Origin: Cryptomeria japonica
Lineage: Eukaryota > Streptophyta > Pinopsida > Cupressales > Cupressaceae
NCBI RefSeq assembly: GCF_030272615.1
Contig: NC_081408.1
Coordinates: 61,154,114-61,218,113 of the forward strand
Length of the DNA: 64,000 nucleotides
Reading direction: 5' to 3'
The position numbers were made by a program, and so were the translations under genes. Positions 12,311 to 24,070 of the stretch are shown here, piece by piece (within the stretch, counting starts at the first letter, position 1; each line of letters starts with the position of its first letter). The notes under the pieces are model-generated. The model ran no database searches. It had not been told where the DNA came from and was given only the letters and a program-made list of their open reading frames with translations.

Positions 12311-13536
12311 CCTAGTTACATTTCTAAATTTGATTGGACTTAACTAAACATAAAATATGAAGAAAAATTTAACCATCAACTTAATATGTTTAAAGTTTAA
12401 ATCATTTTAGAAATTGATTTAAATAGATTCAAGCATAAATAAAAAATTACTAAAATTTAAAGTTGGTAGTGTGGGACCGAAAACAAAAGATTTGTAAATC
12501 AGATCAGATCATTTTTATATAAGACAAGCACTTTAAATTTTTCATTAATTTAATAAAAATTATAGTGAAAATTGATTGGAACTGTTTTGCTTTTACTTTT
12601 TTGAGAAAACAGTTGAATTAAAGTGCATTATTCATCAAAAATTGCATTTTAAATAGTAGAAGAGTCATCATTGGTATAGTTTCTGTCATAATGGAACTGG
12701 GCATCTGCGAAAAAATATGAATAGGTGGGTAGATCAAAATAGGTGGGTAGATCACAAATATTTTGTCTTGATAAATATGAAAGTTGGATATGTTAATGTA
12801 ACAACTATTGAAACTTCAATAAATCAAAAAACTTATTAAAAAAAATTTCGTTCATCTTTGATCAGAATTAAAAAAAATTGACAAATTATGGTTTCATACT
12901 TCTTTCAACTACCTGATGGTAGCTTTATTTTTGTCATTACATTGTTTTAAAAAAAGAGTTAAGGTAACTACTACTAGTGACCATAAGTCAAAACAGTATG
13001 TTCTAGTTTGAAAAATTGTCTCAGATAGGCCCACATATATTCTTCATCAGAAATGTTGATGTCTCTCTTTGTAACTTGATTTTCGCTCCTCTGGAGAATC
13101 TCCAAAGATTTGAGCAGTCATCCCAATCTATACTCTCTTGAGCCCACTTTGTTCTGGTTTAGTGACTCGAATTCCTGTGTTAAGTCCTTCATTGTGGTGC
13201 AATCCCTATGTACGTGTTATCTCGTCCGCATTAGACTCGAGAGCTTGTGAGTGCTACACATGTTTACATGACGTCTATAATATAATATTCATCTAAGAAA
13301 AATTATTTATCTCAAATTCTATCTATCACACCTCTAAGTGGTAGCCACCATTCATCTAAGTGGTTGCAACAATTCATCTATCAATTAGACAATAAATATT
13401 TTTATTACAATCTTAAAAATACAGACACTCAGATAGTTCTTTGACACTTATTGTTATATACGATAAGCTCTGGAATGAATGTCCACCTCCTATTATTATA
13501 TAGGATAAGCTCTCAAAACTTAGAGATGCACCAACA
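12311..13536. other. No gene recognised; short direct repeats
   Basis: AT-rich. An 18-base motif (core AGGTGGGTAGATCA) is duplicated in tandem near 12722-12753. Just upstream of UGT pseudogene 1, two related words ending in GATAAGCTCT occur about 50 bases apart (13460 and 13505), suggesting a small promoter duplication. No clear TATA box like that of UGT 2 is preserved. Confidence 0.5.
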
Positions 13537-14097
13537 ATGGCGAAGGAAAACCAAAGAGAGATTTGTGTGGTGATGTTTCCCTAGCTTGCCCAAGGTCACA
13601 TAACACCCTTCATTGAGCTTGCCAAAAGCCTGTCCAATCAAGGTCTTGAAATCTTCTTCGTCTCAACTCTGTTGAACATTAAGTTACAAATTAAACCATA
13701 GATTAGTGGTGACAAACTAGGCTCCACAGTTACACATTTTGAATCATCCTTCTACAAGTGCATTTTTAACCCATTGCGGGTGAAATTCAATGACGGAAGG
13801 GTTAAGGTTTGGGGTGCCACTTATAACTCTTCCCATGCAATATGACCAAGGGTTAAATGCAAAGCTTGTACAAAAGCTTAAAGTAGGAGTGGAAGTGAGA
13901 AGAAATGAAGAGGATGGTTTACTAAGGAGGATATTAGTAAAGCCATTAGAGTCTTAATAGAAGAAGAAGAAGAAGAAGGAGCATGAATCAAATATAATGT
14001 CACAAAGATAAATAGCATGCTGACTAGCAATAATTTTCAAGTTAGTGAAAGAAACATGAGAAATTTTGTCTCCATGCTTAGAACATTGAACAAATAA
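13537..14097 (+). pseudogene. UDP-glycosyltransferase pseudogene 1, internally deleted
   Basis: Starts with ATG and reads MAKENQREICVVMFP, then a TAG where UGT 2 has Trp-16, then LAQGHITPFIELAKSL and a second stop near 13702. Immediately after, the sequence jumps to exon 2 (compare GGTGACAAAGTGGGTTCC in copy 4). The rest of exon 1 and the whole intron are missing, so about 53 N-terminal codons are joined to about 130 C-terminal codons. The PSPG sugar-donor box is recognisable, but the Trp of HCGWNS is TGA (13781-13783). A 4-base deletion near 13918 shifts the frame (gatgg-tttact against gatggatcttttact). The end of the box is QYDQ, closer to the usual DQ than copy 2. The 3-prime end SERNMRNFVSMLRTLNK is intact to TAA. 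No function is possible. Confidence 0.9.
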
Positions 14098-15115
14098 TTA
14101 GGCTAATACACCTAAATTTATCTTTATCGACATAGTTTAAAAAAATTATTATCTAAATAGTGTTTTATTTTGTGGTCCTTATGATGTAAAGACCTTACTA
14201 GGTTTAGATTATTATAATGTGTTTGTTTGTTATAGATTATAAACTAAGGTTCATAAGTTAATATGTGTTAGTGTTTAGTGAGTAATTACAATAATAGCAT
14301 ATGTAATTATATGTGAGATAATGTGATCAGGCTTATAGAAGCCACTATATTTTGTTATGTATATCATCCCATTCCAAACCCCGGGTAGGTCATTCCTATT
14401 GAAACCACTTTGCAAGCGAGCCACTTTCTCCCCTCGCTTTAGGAACCTCTTGAAATTCTCCTTGTGATTACCCTTCAATTAAATTGAGAAGGTCGTGCCT
14501 TCCACCACAAGACCCTTAGGAGTTGCAATGGTTTCCATAGACACAATTAATTTTACCCTACCCACTTGAACTTTACCTTTGTCCCATGATTGAGCAAACT
14601 ACTTAGATAGAGCAGGGTTGTAACCTTCATTCTATTGGTGTTTTTTCTTGCAACCATTAATCCTAAGAAATGCACAATACTTAAACCATGAGATTAGACA
14701 TTTAAGACATAGGATCTGCACTATCAACAAATTGAGGACAAGAAAAACCAATGGAAAAGATTCTTAATTTAACCTTCTACACGTTGAGCTCCACAAGACT
14801 CGGGAGGGTATTCCTATATGGAGGCCTGATAGAATGTTAAACATATGTTGAACATTGAATTTCAGACCTACAAATGTGGATGGTTCTCAGGCATATGAGA
14901 GGTGGGCATCTCACAGTTTACCAAGTTCAAGCACAATCCCATTACATTGAATTCATTTGAGAACAAATAATTTAAACATCTTCATCTCAGCACATAAAGG
15001 TAGTTTAGATAAAAATCTTCCCAATTCAACCTTTGTATTCTTTAAACACCATGAAGATGTTAGGACTAAAATAAACTAAACAAAAGGATTTATATAATTG
15101 GGTGTATCTGAACTA
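14098..15115. other. No gene recognised
   Basis: The sequence after UGT 1 is not the F repeat that follows the other UGT copies, so an insertion or rearrangement has occurred here. A minus-strand open stretch at 14275-14478 (about 67 codons, rich in Lys/Arg/Asn) is not recognised. Confidence 0.5.
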
Positions 15116-15123
15116 GTTTCAAG
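15116..15123. repeat. 8-bp target site duplication, left
   Basis: GTTTCAAG, identical to 16188-16195 on the other side of the hAT-like element. Confidence 0.9.
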
Positions 15124-16187
15124 CATAGATGGCACACTCGCCGAAAACTCGGCGAGTGACAAAAACTCGCCGAGTTTTTGGACCTGGCGAGTAGTAATGA
15201 CTTCTACTCGCCAGGAAAACTCGCCAAGTTTTTGGCAAGTTTTTGTCAAAAACTCAGCGAGTTTTAAAGAAAAACTTGCCTGGGTTAGCATAACAGCAGA
15301 AAATGGCCAAAAATACATGCATTTTTTGTTTTTCTATATGGTTTTGGGCTGAGAAGGGGTAAACTCACTTGGAAGGGCCACGCTGAGAGCCCACTATGCC
15401 CTCAAGTAATCGTCGAGTTTTTTGGTCTGTCCGTCAGGATTCATATATGGAATATTATACTTTAAGTTATATTCCATATATATTGTCAGGATGTTTGAGA
15501 GTGGTTTCGGACCTCCAGGAGTTATAATGCAAAATCTAGTTTTTGGAGGATTCTTCAATTTTCCAGACTTAGTCAATTTCAGGATCCTTCAGCGATGCCC
15601 CTTGACCCCAACTTGGGGGCGCTACCCCCAAACCCCTGTCGAAAAATATAGGGGGAAACTGTGCTGATGGAAGTAGGGAAAATTTAACCTCCGAGTTTGA
15701 TTAGGCTTCATATAACAACATAATTAGCATTGAAGAAATCCTGGTATTATACATTTTAGAGTTGAAAGTTTGAAACTATGAGTATGAATGATGAAATTTC
15801 AAATATGATGAAAGTTTGAAAGTAGTTTTAGCTAGAGCTAGGAAGAGGAAGTTGTATTTACTTTTGGTTTTACAAAAACTATTTACTATTTTGCTTCCAG
15901 CCATCAGCATTTCTCATGAGGATGCGATTTTGTAGACACTTTGCATTTAAATATATCTAGAATCAGCTTGTTTCTTTTGTGTTATCATTTATTGACTCAT
16001 TGGATGCATCTTCTCATTAAATTTTGCAAAAAAAATGCATTTTTTATTAAAATTAAGCGTGTTTTTACGTTGCCGAGTTTTTCGCCGAGTTTTTCCCGAG
16101 TTTTCGCCGAGTTTTTCTTGAGTTTTCATCGAGTTTTTTTCTCAAGGGCTTGGCGAGTCGAGCCGAGTCGCGAGTAGTTCAACTATG
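15124..16187. mobile_element. Non-autonomous hAT-like DNA transposon, 1064 bp
   Basis: Flanked by a perfect 8-bp direct repeat GTTTCAAG, the duplication length typical of hAT transposons. The termini are inverted: the left reads CATAGATGGCACACTCG and the reverse complement of the right reads CATAGTTGAACTACTCG. Both ends carry GC-rich subterminal arrays of CGAGTTTT / CTCGCCGAG words (about 15135-15260 and 16070-16180), in contrast to the AT-rich surroundings; in hAT elements such subterminal words are transposase-binding sites. There is no transposase frame inside, so movement would need a transposase from elsewhere. A central palindrome is described separately. Confidence 0.88.
15433..15492. 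repeat. Palindrome flanked by 8-bp direct repeats inside the hAT-like element
   Basis: GTCAGGAT occurs at 15433-15440 and again at 15485-15492. Between them lies an inverted repeat with perfect 13-base arms, ATATATGGAATAT (15443-15455) and its reverse complement (15469-15481), with a 13-base loop. This could be a tiny insertion with its own duplication, or a hairpin within the element. Confidence 0.7.
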
Positions 16188-16195
16188 GTTTCAAG
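16188..16195. repeat. 8-bp target site duplication, right
   Basis: GTTTCAAG, the partner of 15116-15123. Confidence 0.9.
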
Positions 16196-16999
16196 AGTCT
16201 CATACACCAGTACCCAATCCCTAGGGTATGGAGTCAAATACTAGGATATGAATCCAATTTCAAGTTGCAGATCCAATCTAATTAGTGGGCCTCTTAGCAT
16301 TAATGTCCGATATTAATGCAACCTCTTATGCTTATGCAAAATCATATTTTTTAATCTAGATTGTAATTTCCAACCCACGACAACCTGCACATAGAATTTA
16401 ATGCTTTCCTTGAAAGGAACCCACATACAAATTTGCACAATTAAAAAGAAACTACAATGACAAATCAGAAATATACTATATTTACGATTAATATATAATT
16501 AGAAAACACAATTTGAAGACAATACTACAACTGGTTATTTAATGCTCATAAACTAATTGACACTGCACAAGAATATACATTGATCCTTCATGAAGAACAT
16601 CCACTTCTTGGCTAGAATACTGTCTATTCAATCTGCCCTCATCACTCTAGTTCTGAACCCCTATACAATCTTGATTTCCCTTTTATAGAACAAGGGATCC
16701 CTTCAGACAGTTTACATTCAGTTAAGTTAGCACTTTACAATACAACCGAAATGATTTATTTAATTTTCTCTTTCAACTACACCCCTCACATTCCCATGAA
16801 TAAACTCCATGATAGAAATACGTTAACAATAAAATAATTCCCCCCTTTTGCCTTCTCTAAAAATTGATTCCCTGCACTTCAAGTGCTTAAAATTTCTGGT
16901 AAGCATGCCCCAATAGCCTTTAACTCTGATTATCTTGGCCTTCATTTTAACTTTTACTCTCTTTTAGATGATGTCCCACATTTATGGCATACTATCAGC
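16196..16999. other. No gene recognised
   Basis: Non-coding sequence between the hAT-like element and the PPR remnant. Confidence 0.5.
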
Positions 17000-17836
17000 A
17001 ATTCACTTGCATTGTTTAGTATTCACATTTTGCATGCTTTTCTGTAACACTTCGAACCATAATATCTGACAAAAAACCTTCTCATTATACCTATACTCGC
17101 CAATTGCATTTCTTTGAAAACTTCTATAGCCTTTTCAAAATATCGACTTTACGCATTAGCTGCAATTATTGCATCGCAGGAAGCTATAATTTCTTTGAGG
17201 AATTATGTCAAACATTTGTTTCCACGTTTTGTATCCATGTTGTGAGACCACATTTCCTAAGGCATTTTAACAAATAATTCAAGTATATTGTCGATGACTC
17301 TGCAGTTTGCATGCATATCCTACAATCATTGCATTTCTTGATATGACATCTCCCTGGGAATTCTATCAAACAATTCAAGCAGCATTCTATTAAACAATTC
17401 AGATGCGTAGTCTATGATGTTACATTCTGCATGTATATCTATGCCATTTGATGACCTTCAATCCAACTCCATCCAGGCACCGTTTTAGTTATGTTCTTTC
17501 ATCGATATCCTTATTATGTGAACTTCACACATCTACCCAATTCATATAGGATCGATCAACTATATATGTAATGCATTAAGGGTTCTTCGCGTAATTAAAG
17601 TATGTACAACCCACATCTCCCAAACCTATGCGGTTGTATGGGCCCAGAGCACAAACAAAGCTTACAATGTTAAGATGGGTTCCAGAGTGCTTCATTAATT
17701 CAAAGAGTTTTGAGAGCTTCGCTGTAAAATTCATTGTGTGCACATAATGCAATCGTTTCATTCCATGCAATGGCATTTTGTTGAGGCATTCTGTGAGATT
17801 ACTCACGTGCCTTGCCCATGATTCCACATATCGCAT
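17000..17836 (-). pseudogene. PPR protein remnant, heavily decayed
   Basis: On the minus strand, 17576-17836 reads LNKMPLHGMKRLHYVHTMNF, then KLFELMKHSGTHLNIVSFVC and GDVGCTYFN, which match the C-terminal PLS repeats of plant PPR proteins (usual form ELMKHSGTNPNHVSFVCVLSAC). Further downstream on the same strand, 17000-17450 shows HAECNIIDYASELFNRM, IIASCDAIIAANA and YFEKAIEVFKEMQLASIG, again PPR-like, with stops and frame changes between them. The order of the pieces is not that of a normal gene, so either motifs were rearranged or two remnants abut. Identification is by motif only. Confidence 0.6.
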
Positions 17837-20519
17837 GTGGAGTCATTTACGGCCTCATCGTTCCTCATCGAAGAGACAGTAGCATTTCGAAGGGACATTA
17901 TTTTTCTCTCTTCGCCGACATGATCTTCCCCTCTGTCAAACTTTTCCAACCTCCATCGATGAGACATAAACCTATTTATCACTAGGGGACTTGATTTGTC
18001 TATCATCTCCTGTCCATCGAATAGACTTAGGCAAATAGAGGAGACATTTTATTTTTCTCTCCGATAATAAGCTTTCAATCTTATGGTTATTTGACCAAAG
18101 GCCTACAATTTTGTAAATTATTAATCAAAACCTCTTTATATTGTGCAGCAAATTTACACAGGGAATGGAAGTGGTTAAAAATATTTTCAATTTTAGAATA
18201 GAATCTTTTAGCAATACAAAATTAAACGAGATCTATTACTTTCACCCATATGTTAATCACTTTATTATTTAAATCATATAAACTTTATAATCAAATTTAA
18301 AATCAATTTTAGATGTCAAGATATAAGTTGGGTCCCTTGTGGGCCCAGCTAAAAAAAAATCGTTTTGAGACAATTGGACCTCGAAAACTCCTTGAAACAT
18401 CTTTTGCATGCATCCTGATAAAAAAAACATGAAGTGCATAGTTGTTGAATTCTAATTTTGACCTATTTTGCAAATGCTCGAAACAAGCAAGTAGACTTCG
18501 AAGTTGCCTTCAAAAACTGACCAAACTTTGTCATGAGAACACGATCTTGAACAAATATGCTTACACCCGACATTAAAATATGACTGCCAATTGGTATATC
18601 ATGACATTATCATAGTTGCAAAATATTTACTATAAAAAAAGTTCACTTAATCTTTTCTGTGACTACACATGCTAGAGCCTATGTGAACCTTGCAATCCAT
18701 GTGGTTTGCAAAAATAGCAAATAACATCCTAGGAGTTTGTGACTAGGGGAATTAGTTCATTTAGGTATAATGAGCACATTTACTAGATGGATTTTCCAAA
18801 CTCCATTTTTTGTGCAAGATATTAATAGCCAAAGTTGACCTCTACAAAACCTTTTGGAACATGCAAACAACAAAACACTATAAACACTATTTGGTTTTGG
18901 CTTTGCAAAAATACCAGTCATTACTCAAAAACTTTGCAAGTTAGGAAAGGGGTGCATGAAGGTGGAGAGAATCATAGGAACCCATCCATCCTTCTTTACA
19001 ATCATCCAAGTTCAAAATATTGAATCTCAAACTAATTCCTCCAACAAGCTAAAAACTATGCAGATAGCAAAATTTAACAAACTACATTTGCTTTGGGCTC
19101 GTGAAAAATACGAAATGGGGTGTTGGGGCTTTGAAAATGGACACAGAAGCACATTAAGATGAGGAAAATTGCGGGAAATAATTGGTTTCTCAAGACAATC
19201 TCACTGATTTGAGATATTAAGCTCCAAATTTGGCTACCTTAATAGATATAACAAACAACAACAAAACCTTAAAACTCCTATTTGCTTTGGGCAAGGAAAA
19301 AATACCAAATGTGATCTTGAGGTCCTTAGAATGAGTGCAAGAGTATATCGTCATAAGGAAAATCATAACAGACAATGAAATTTTCTTGGCATTCATCAGC
19401 CTCTAAAGCATCTACCTCTGAAGTGAGCCACTTAAGTAGATCAATCAACGTGCAAATAATAAATCTTTTGAGGACACAAAAATTGAGGGCTATCAAAAAC
19501 ATGTCATATCTGATAACAGAATCTTGCAACTCAGTAAATGTGTTTTGTTATGACACATGAACATTCCTACCAAGCCATGTGTCATGATAATCAATTTTTC
19601 AAATTATATTCCTTCAAAGTAGCCCACTTGAGAAAAATTGATAGAGGTATCTATGAATGTTGCAATGAACTTTTTCATCAAAGGCACTTTAAATTTTGCT
19701 AAAATTTGAAGGTGCTAACACATTCCTTCAACACAAGTCTCCAAGTTTCCCTTCGACCACTTTATTCCAAAGAACCCCATTTTGTTTTGATTTGTTATAA
19801 TTGTTTAGCTCGGTTTGAATAAGGTCCCCACCCATGGTTTGCACAATAAAGTCAAGGATAGGGCCCAGAAAGGGGTTGCTAAAGCCAACTTTGGGAAGGA
19901 CATAGAAAAAGTTAATATTACACAAAACATAACTTTACTAGATTTAACAAGGCCATTCCCTATGAATAAATGATTGAAGTACAATATGGCCACCCTGGTG
20001 ACAAAAAAGGCAATTTTAAATATTTAGTTCTCAATTGGATTAATGTCTTCAAGGAGCATGAAATGAATATCTTCAAATAATTCTTGTTGTGGCATCCAAA
20101 TTTTAAGCCCCTTGGAAAAAGGACCTAAGTTAGCTAGCTTGTCCATAGTCCTACTACCTTCTAGTAGGTGTGTCGAGGTCTTACATGGTCGAACATAGCA
20201 ATAATACCTTATCAATTGTTGATTAGAGCCACCATCCACCATCTAGGTTTTTCCTTTCCTTGCAACATCAAGATGATGTTTATAGAATCACATTTGATGA
20301 TGATATTTTAGTAGCCCCTATCCTTGGCAATAGAGTTGCCAAAAAAATTTGCCATCACTTCTACCACATTAGACATTTGAATGCCCAAGTTAGCCATGTA
20401 GGCCACCATGACTTTTCCACTCGAATCTCTAATGACCCCACCCCCACACAACCAACTCAAGTTACCTCTAGAAGACTATTTAAGTTTAATTTCAACCAAC
20501 TAGTGTTGGGGGGAACCAA
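17837..20519. other. No gene recognised; weak ~200-base periodicity
   Basis: AT-rich, with short open stretches on both strands that match no family I know. Around 18870, 19075 and 19275 a similar word (TTTGCTTTGGGC or TTTGGTTTTGGC, then GCAAAAATACC-like) recurs about every 200 bases after an ACAAAAC-like start. This could be three decayed units of a tandem repeat. Confidence 0.45.
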
Positions 20520-21320
20520 TATGTAGAGAAGGTTGACAAGCTCATTCACTAAGAGATCCTTGGAGGTGGAAAAATTAAATAGTGGCATAGGGAGGATCTT
20601 TAAAAACTACAATAGAAAGAATTTTGGGCTAAGTCAATACATCAAAAATTTAATTGGCTTGTGGTAAGGTTGAAGCACAAAAAAATAGAGCACTAATATC
20701 ATGTAGAGTACACGACTGAAAAAATTTCACATTTGTAGTTGTTTCTTATAGTTTGGACCCATGTAGTGCATGTTCTTATTAGAGGCACTAGAAAGATATA
20801 AATTTCCATTTTAATGTACCATTCAAAGGATGATACCTTTCAAAATTCATTTTTGTATCAAACAAAGTTTTGGGTGAAGATGTTGCTCATTGAGAAGTCT
20901 ATTAAACCTTTTCTTATGGAACAATTCCTCCTTACATGAAATGACATGCTCTATAGAAGGTGAGTATCTTATAATTTAGAAATAATAGAGTAGAATAATG
21001 GAACTTGTCCATCATTCAAGTGTGATTTAATTAAAGCACAAAATAGGTAGAATAATTGAAGTGGAGGAATACATAGAGCATACAAATAAGGTGAAATAGA
21101 GAAATAAGTTATTATAGAAGAGATTGCATGCAAGTGCTAGTAAGAATATTTGTGGACATTCAAATTTATGTGTATTGGGAGAATGTTTCAATAAACTTTT
21201 ATGAAGGGTTACTAGCCAAACTTTAATATAAAAATACTACAAGTTAAGCACTTTTAGAATTGAAAGAAACTAGAGGTGTGAAATATAATTCATACAATAA
21301 TCTAAGAGAGGGAGTACATG
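20520..21320. repeat. UGT 3-prime flank repeat F, copy a
   Basis: Matches the sequence downstream of UGT 2 (from about 26760) and of UGT 3 and 4. Shared words include TTGACAAGCTCATTCAC, GAAATCCTTG, AAATTAAATGGTG-like and GAGCACTAA-like strings, then the block around ATAGAAGAGATTGCATGC. There is no UGT coding sequence directly in front of this copy. It was presumably the 3-prime flank of UGT pseudogene 1, separated from it by later insertions (inference). Confidence 0.75.
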
Positions 21321-21879
21321 CAAAAATTTAACTAATCATATAGTTAAAAGGAAATAAAGGCAAAATAAATACCCATAACATAATGATTTGCATGGGTCAA
21401 AAACCTCATTGAGAGAAAAATGTCATATTGTAAAGCAACTCAATGTATTATTTAGTAGTAATGGTTGTAATATACTTGTAGAATCTAATCCTTTATAGAA
21501 ATAGTACTAGCAAGAAATATATAATAATTTTGAATTATAATTTATTTATTACACATGAATTCTTTTAACACCAAAGGCAAGGTGAAAGTAAGAAATCTAA
21601 ATATTTGACTCTAATACTTTTAATTTAACTATTAAAGTATGCTAGAAAAAAGTTAAATCCTAGATAGAAATATACAAATATTAAATTATTTTGGTTAGAC
21701 ATATTTTATAGTTTAATCTGAAAATTGTATTCAAAACGCTAAAAAGTAGTTACGAATATATGTACTTTAAAAAATGATATTGGATTTTGATAGTATCAAA
21801 TATACATTAGAAGATGCTAACAAAACTAGTAGGAAATGAATATTGGTATAATCAAAATTAGAACCCCATAAAATTATCT
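21321..21879. other. No gene recognised
   Basis: AT-rich sequence between Fa and R1b. Nothing else is visible. Confidence 0.5.
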
Positions 21880-23070
21880 ATTAGAGTGCTTGCATTTATA
21901 TTTTTCTTGCTCATAACCAATTAGAGCTTATGCTTTTGCATTTTTTAAGCTAAAGTTTCTATTTGTTTCTTCTAACATGTCAATATTCAAATCTTTACTC
22001 AAAACTATTCTAGAGTTAAATGCTAATGTAGCAAGGGTATTTTCTATCAAAGCAAATATTTAAAAATTGGGAGCTCCTATCACCAAATGCGTGTTCGCAA
22101 TTTGTAAATCATTAAAGCACAAGAATCAATAATTTAAATTTTCTTACATTTCAATTTTTATTAAGTTGACTTTTTTATCATAACATTATAATTTTTCTTG
22201 AATATTGCAAAACAACATATTTAATGCAACACATAGCAATGCTATTTAATCAAATATCTTGGTTCTAGTTTCTTTAAAATAACACATTCTCTCGTATGAT
22301 CTTTGATTATGAAGTATGTTATTTGCATGCAAAACATAATTATCTGTTAAAAAAAAATGTTAAAATGAGTGCAAACTAATGAAACAAGACCTTAATGTGT
22401 CCATTGTTGTCAAAATATGTAATTGCACCATCTCAAATAAATATGACACTTTGAAGTTTTGATGTTGTGGTTTATTCAACAAATACAATCATCCAATGCT
22501 TTTAACATGAGATAGAACAATGTAAACACACCCATGCTAGCAAACCTTTTTTTAGGTTCAAAAGCAAGGTTTTCCATGAAAAGGCATTACCATCTATGAA
22601 TAATTTGTGCACATGTTGTTTTCTATGGAAATTGCCACAACACTATTAGTTATTTAACTTCTTTTTCATTTTTCTTGCAACTCTTTATAAGATTCCATAG
22701 TGGAAAGATGTTTGATCTGTATCTCTTTCATTTTTTATGTCATATTCTAATTTCAATGTCATTGGATTAAACCAAAACACCTCCATGATCAATTGTAGAA
22801 AGGATGAATGCAATTTGAACAATTGATCAAGCTATTTCATTTTGAATTACTTTAGAGGTATGCTATATTTATAGTTATCTAATTTTAGTTTTCTCAACTA
22901 TGTTTTAGTTTCATGTACACTATTATGACATTGGCATGATACTTTATCTTAATGCTATTATAACATACCTCTTAGTATAATTAATCTCACCTCTAAATCT
23001 TAAAGTTTTATTATTATTTGATTATTTACTTTAAATGAATTGTTGAAATTTTATAAATTAAAAAAGATAC
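21880..23070. repeat. Dispersed repeat R1, copy b
   Basis: Colinear with R1a over almost its full length and with R1c over the final 250 bases (words such as TTATAGTTATCTAATTTTAG and ACCTCTAAATCTTAAA). It is non-coding and sits upstream of UGT 2. Confidence 0.82.
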
Positions 23071-23104
23071 TCTCTTAAAAATGTAACATGCCTTGATTTT
23101 TGTT

Positions 23105-23243
23105 GTTACTGTTAACACAGACCAGCTACCACTACACCAAAAGTTTGAACTGTTAGTGAGAGCACCACTAGAGAGGTTAGGGTGTCAAGGAGGGTTAAGG
23201 GTCCCACATGACAACAATTTAGCCTCTCGAGCTGAGAGGTCCG
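23105..23243. repeat. 120-bp tandem repeat, first unit (split by a solo LTR)
   Basis: A copy of the unit found at 24150-24812. It carries the words CTACCACTACACCAAAAGTT, GTTAGTGAGAGCACCACTAG and GAGGGTT-AGGGTCCCACA. It is cut at GTCCG by the solo LTR that follows and resumes at 24071. Confidence 0.88.
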
Positions 23244-24070
23244 TGATGGTATGAAGCTTATTAGAGCTTACCCGGTTAAGGGATTTCACTTCTGGTGTAA
23301 TTGTTAGAAAATGATAGGTTTTCTTGTTCTATCTGAATAGCACTACATTTTCTTGATCAGATCCTTTTAAGCTTCAATTTGGCTTCACTCAAAGTGCAGA
23401 TCCATTCACTGGTTAGGCAACAACACACTCAACAAGTTTCTACCAATCTTGCCAACAAATTTTACAAGCAACTTCATTGACCTTAAATACAAATCAATTA
23501 GATCGGTAACACAACAAAAATCTAATTCTCATAATTGAGATTACAAATAAGTTGGTACGATCTTGACCGTTAGAAATCATGACAATCTCTTCACATTCTT
23601 CAAGAAAATTCCAACTGCTCCATGATCCCCGCTCCATCGGACTTTGTAACTCATCACGCATTGTGCATTAGATGCAATCCACTTTGCTCCTTCCCTAGAC
23701 AATAAACAAACGCGCCAAAACAATTTGAACTTATCCTTATACAATGATCACACATGTCTTCATCATTACTGCTCATCAGATAATAAACCAACAAACTTGA
23801 TCGGTTAGGGTTTAACAACTGATAGGGTTTATCGGTTACATTGCATAGAAAGGTTTAATCCTTTACACCGTTTTACTGGTTCAACCCACAAACTTAACAT
23901 ACCGGTTTACAACATCTTCCACAAATCTCTTCTTACTAGTTACTAGCCAATATAAAAAACAACAATATCAACAATAACATGAATACCATTACCGGTTCAA
24001 TTGACATCAATGACAACATATCATTAATGCAATCTCTATGTGAAATGCCAACAATCTCAAAATGCCAACA
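23244..24070 (-). mobile_element. Solo LTR (copia-like), 827 bp, with 5-bp target duplication
   Basis: The element begins TGATGGTATG and ends TGCCAACA (plus strand), with TG...CA termini. GTCCG lies directly on both sides (23239-23243 and 24071-24075). The sequences outside rejoin as one tandem-repeat unit. On the minus strand it starts TGTTGGCATTTTGAG, the common start of plant copia LTRs, hence the orientation. No internal domain or second LTR is present, so it is a solo LTR left by recombination. Confidence 0.85.

Noticed and set aside
14275-14478. Possible LINE or gag fragment (FKRFLKRGEKVARLQ)
   Set aside because: Only a vague resemblance in a single 67-codon stretch; no supporting neighbour motif.
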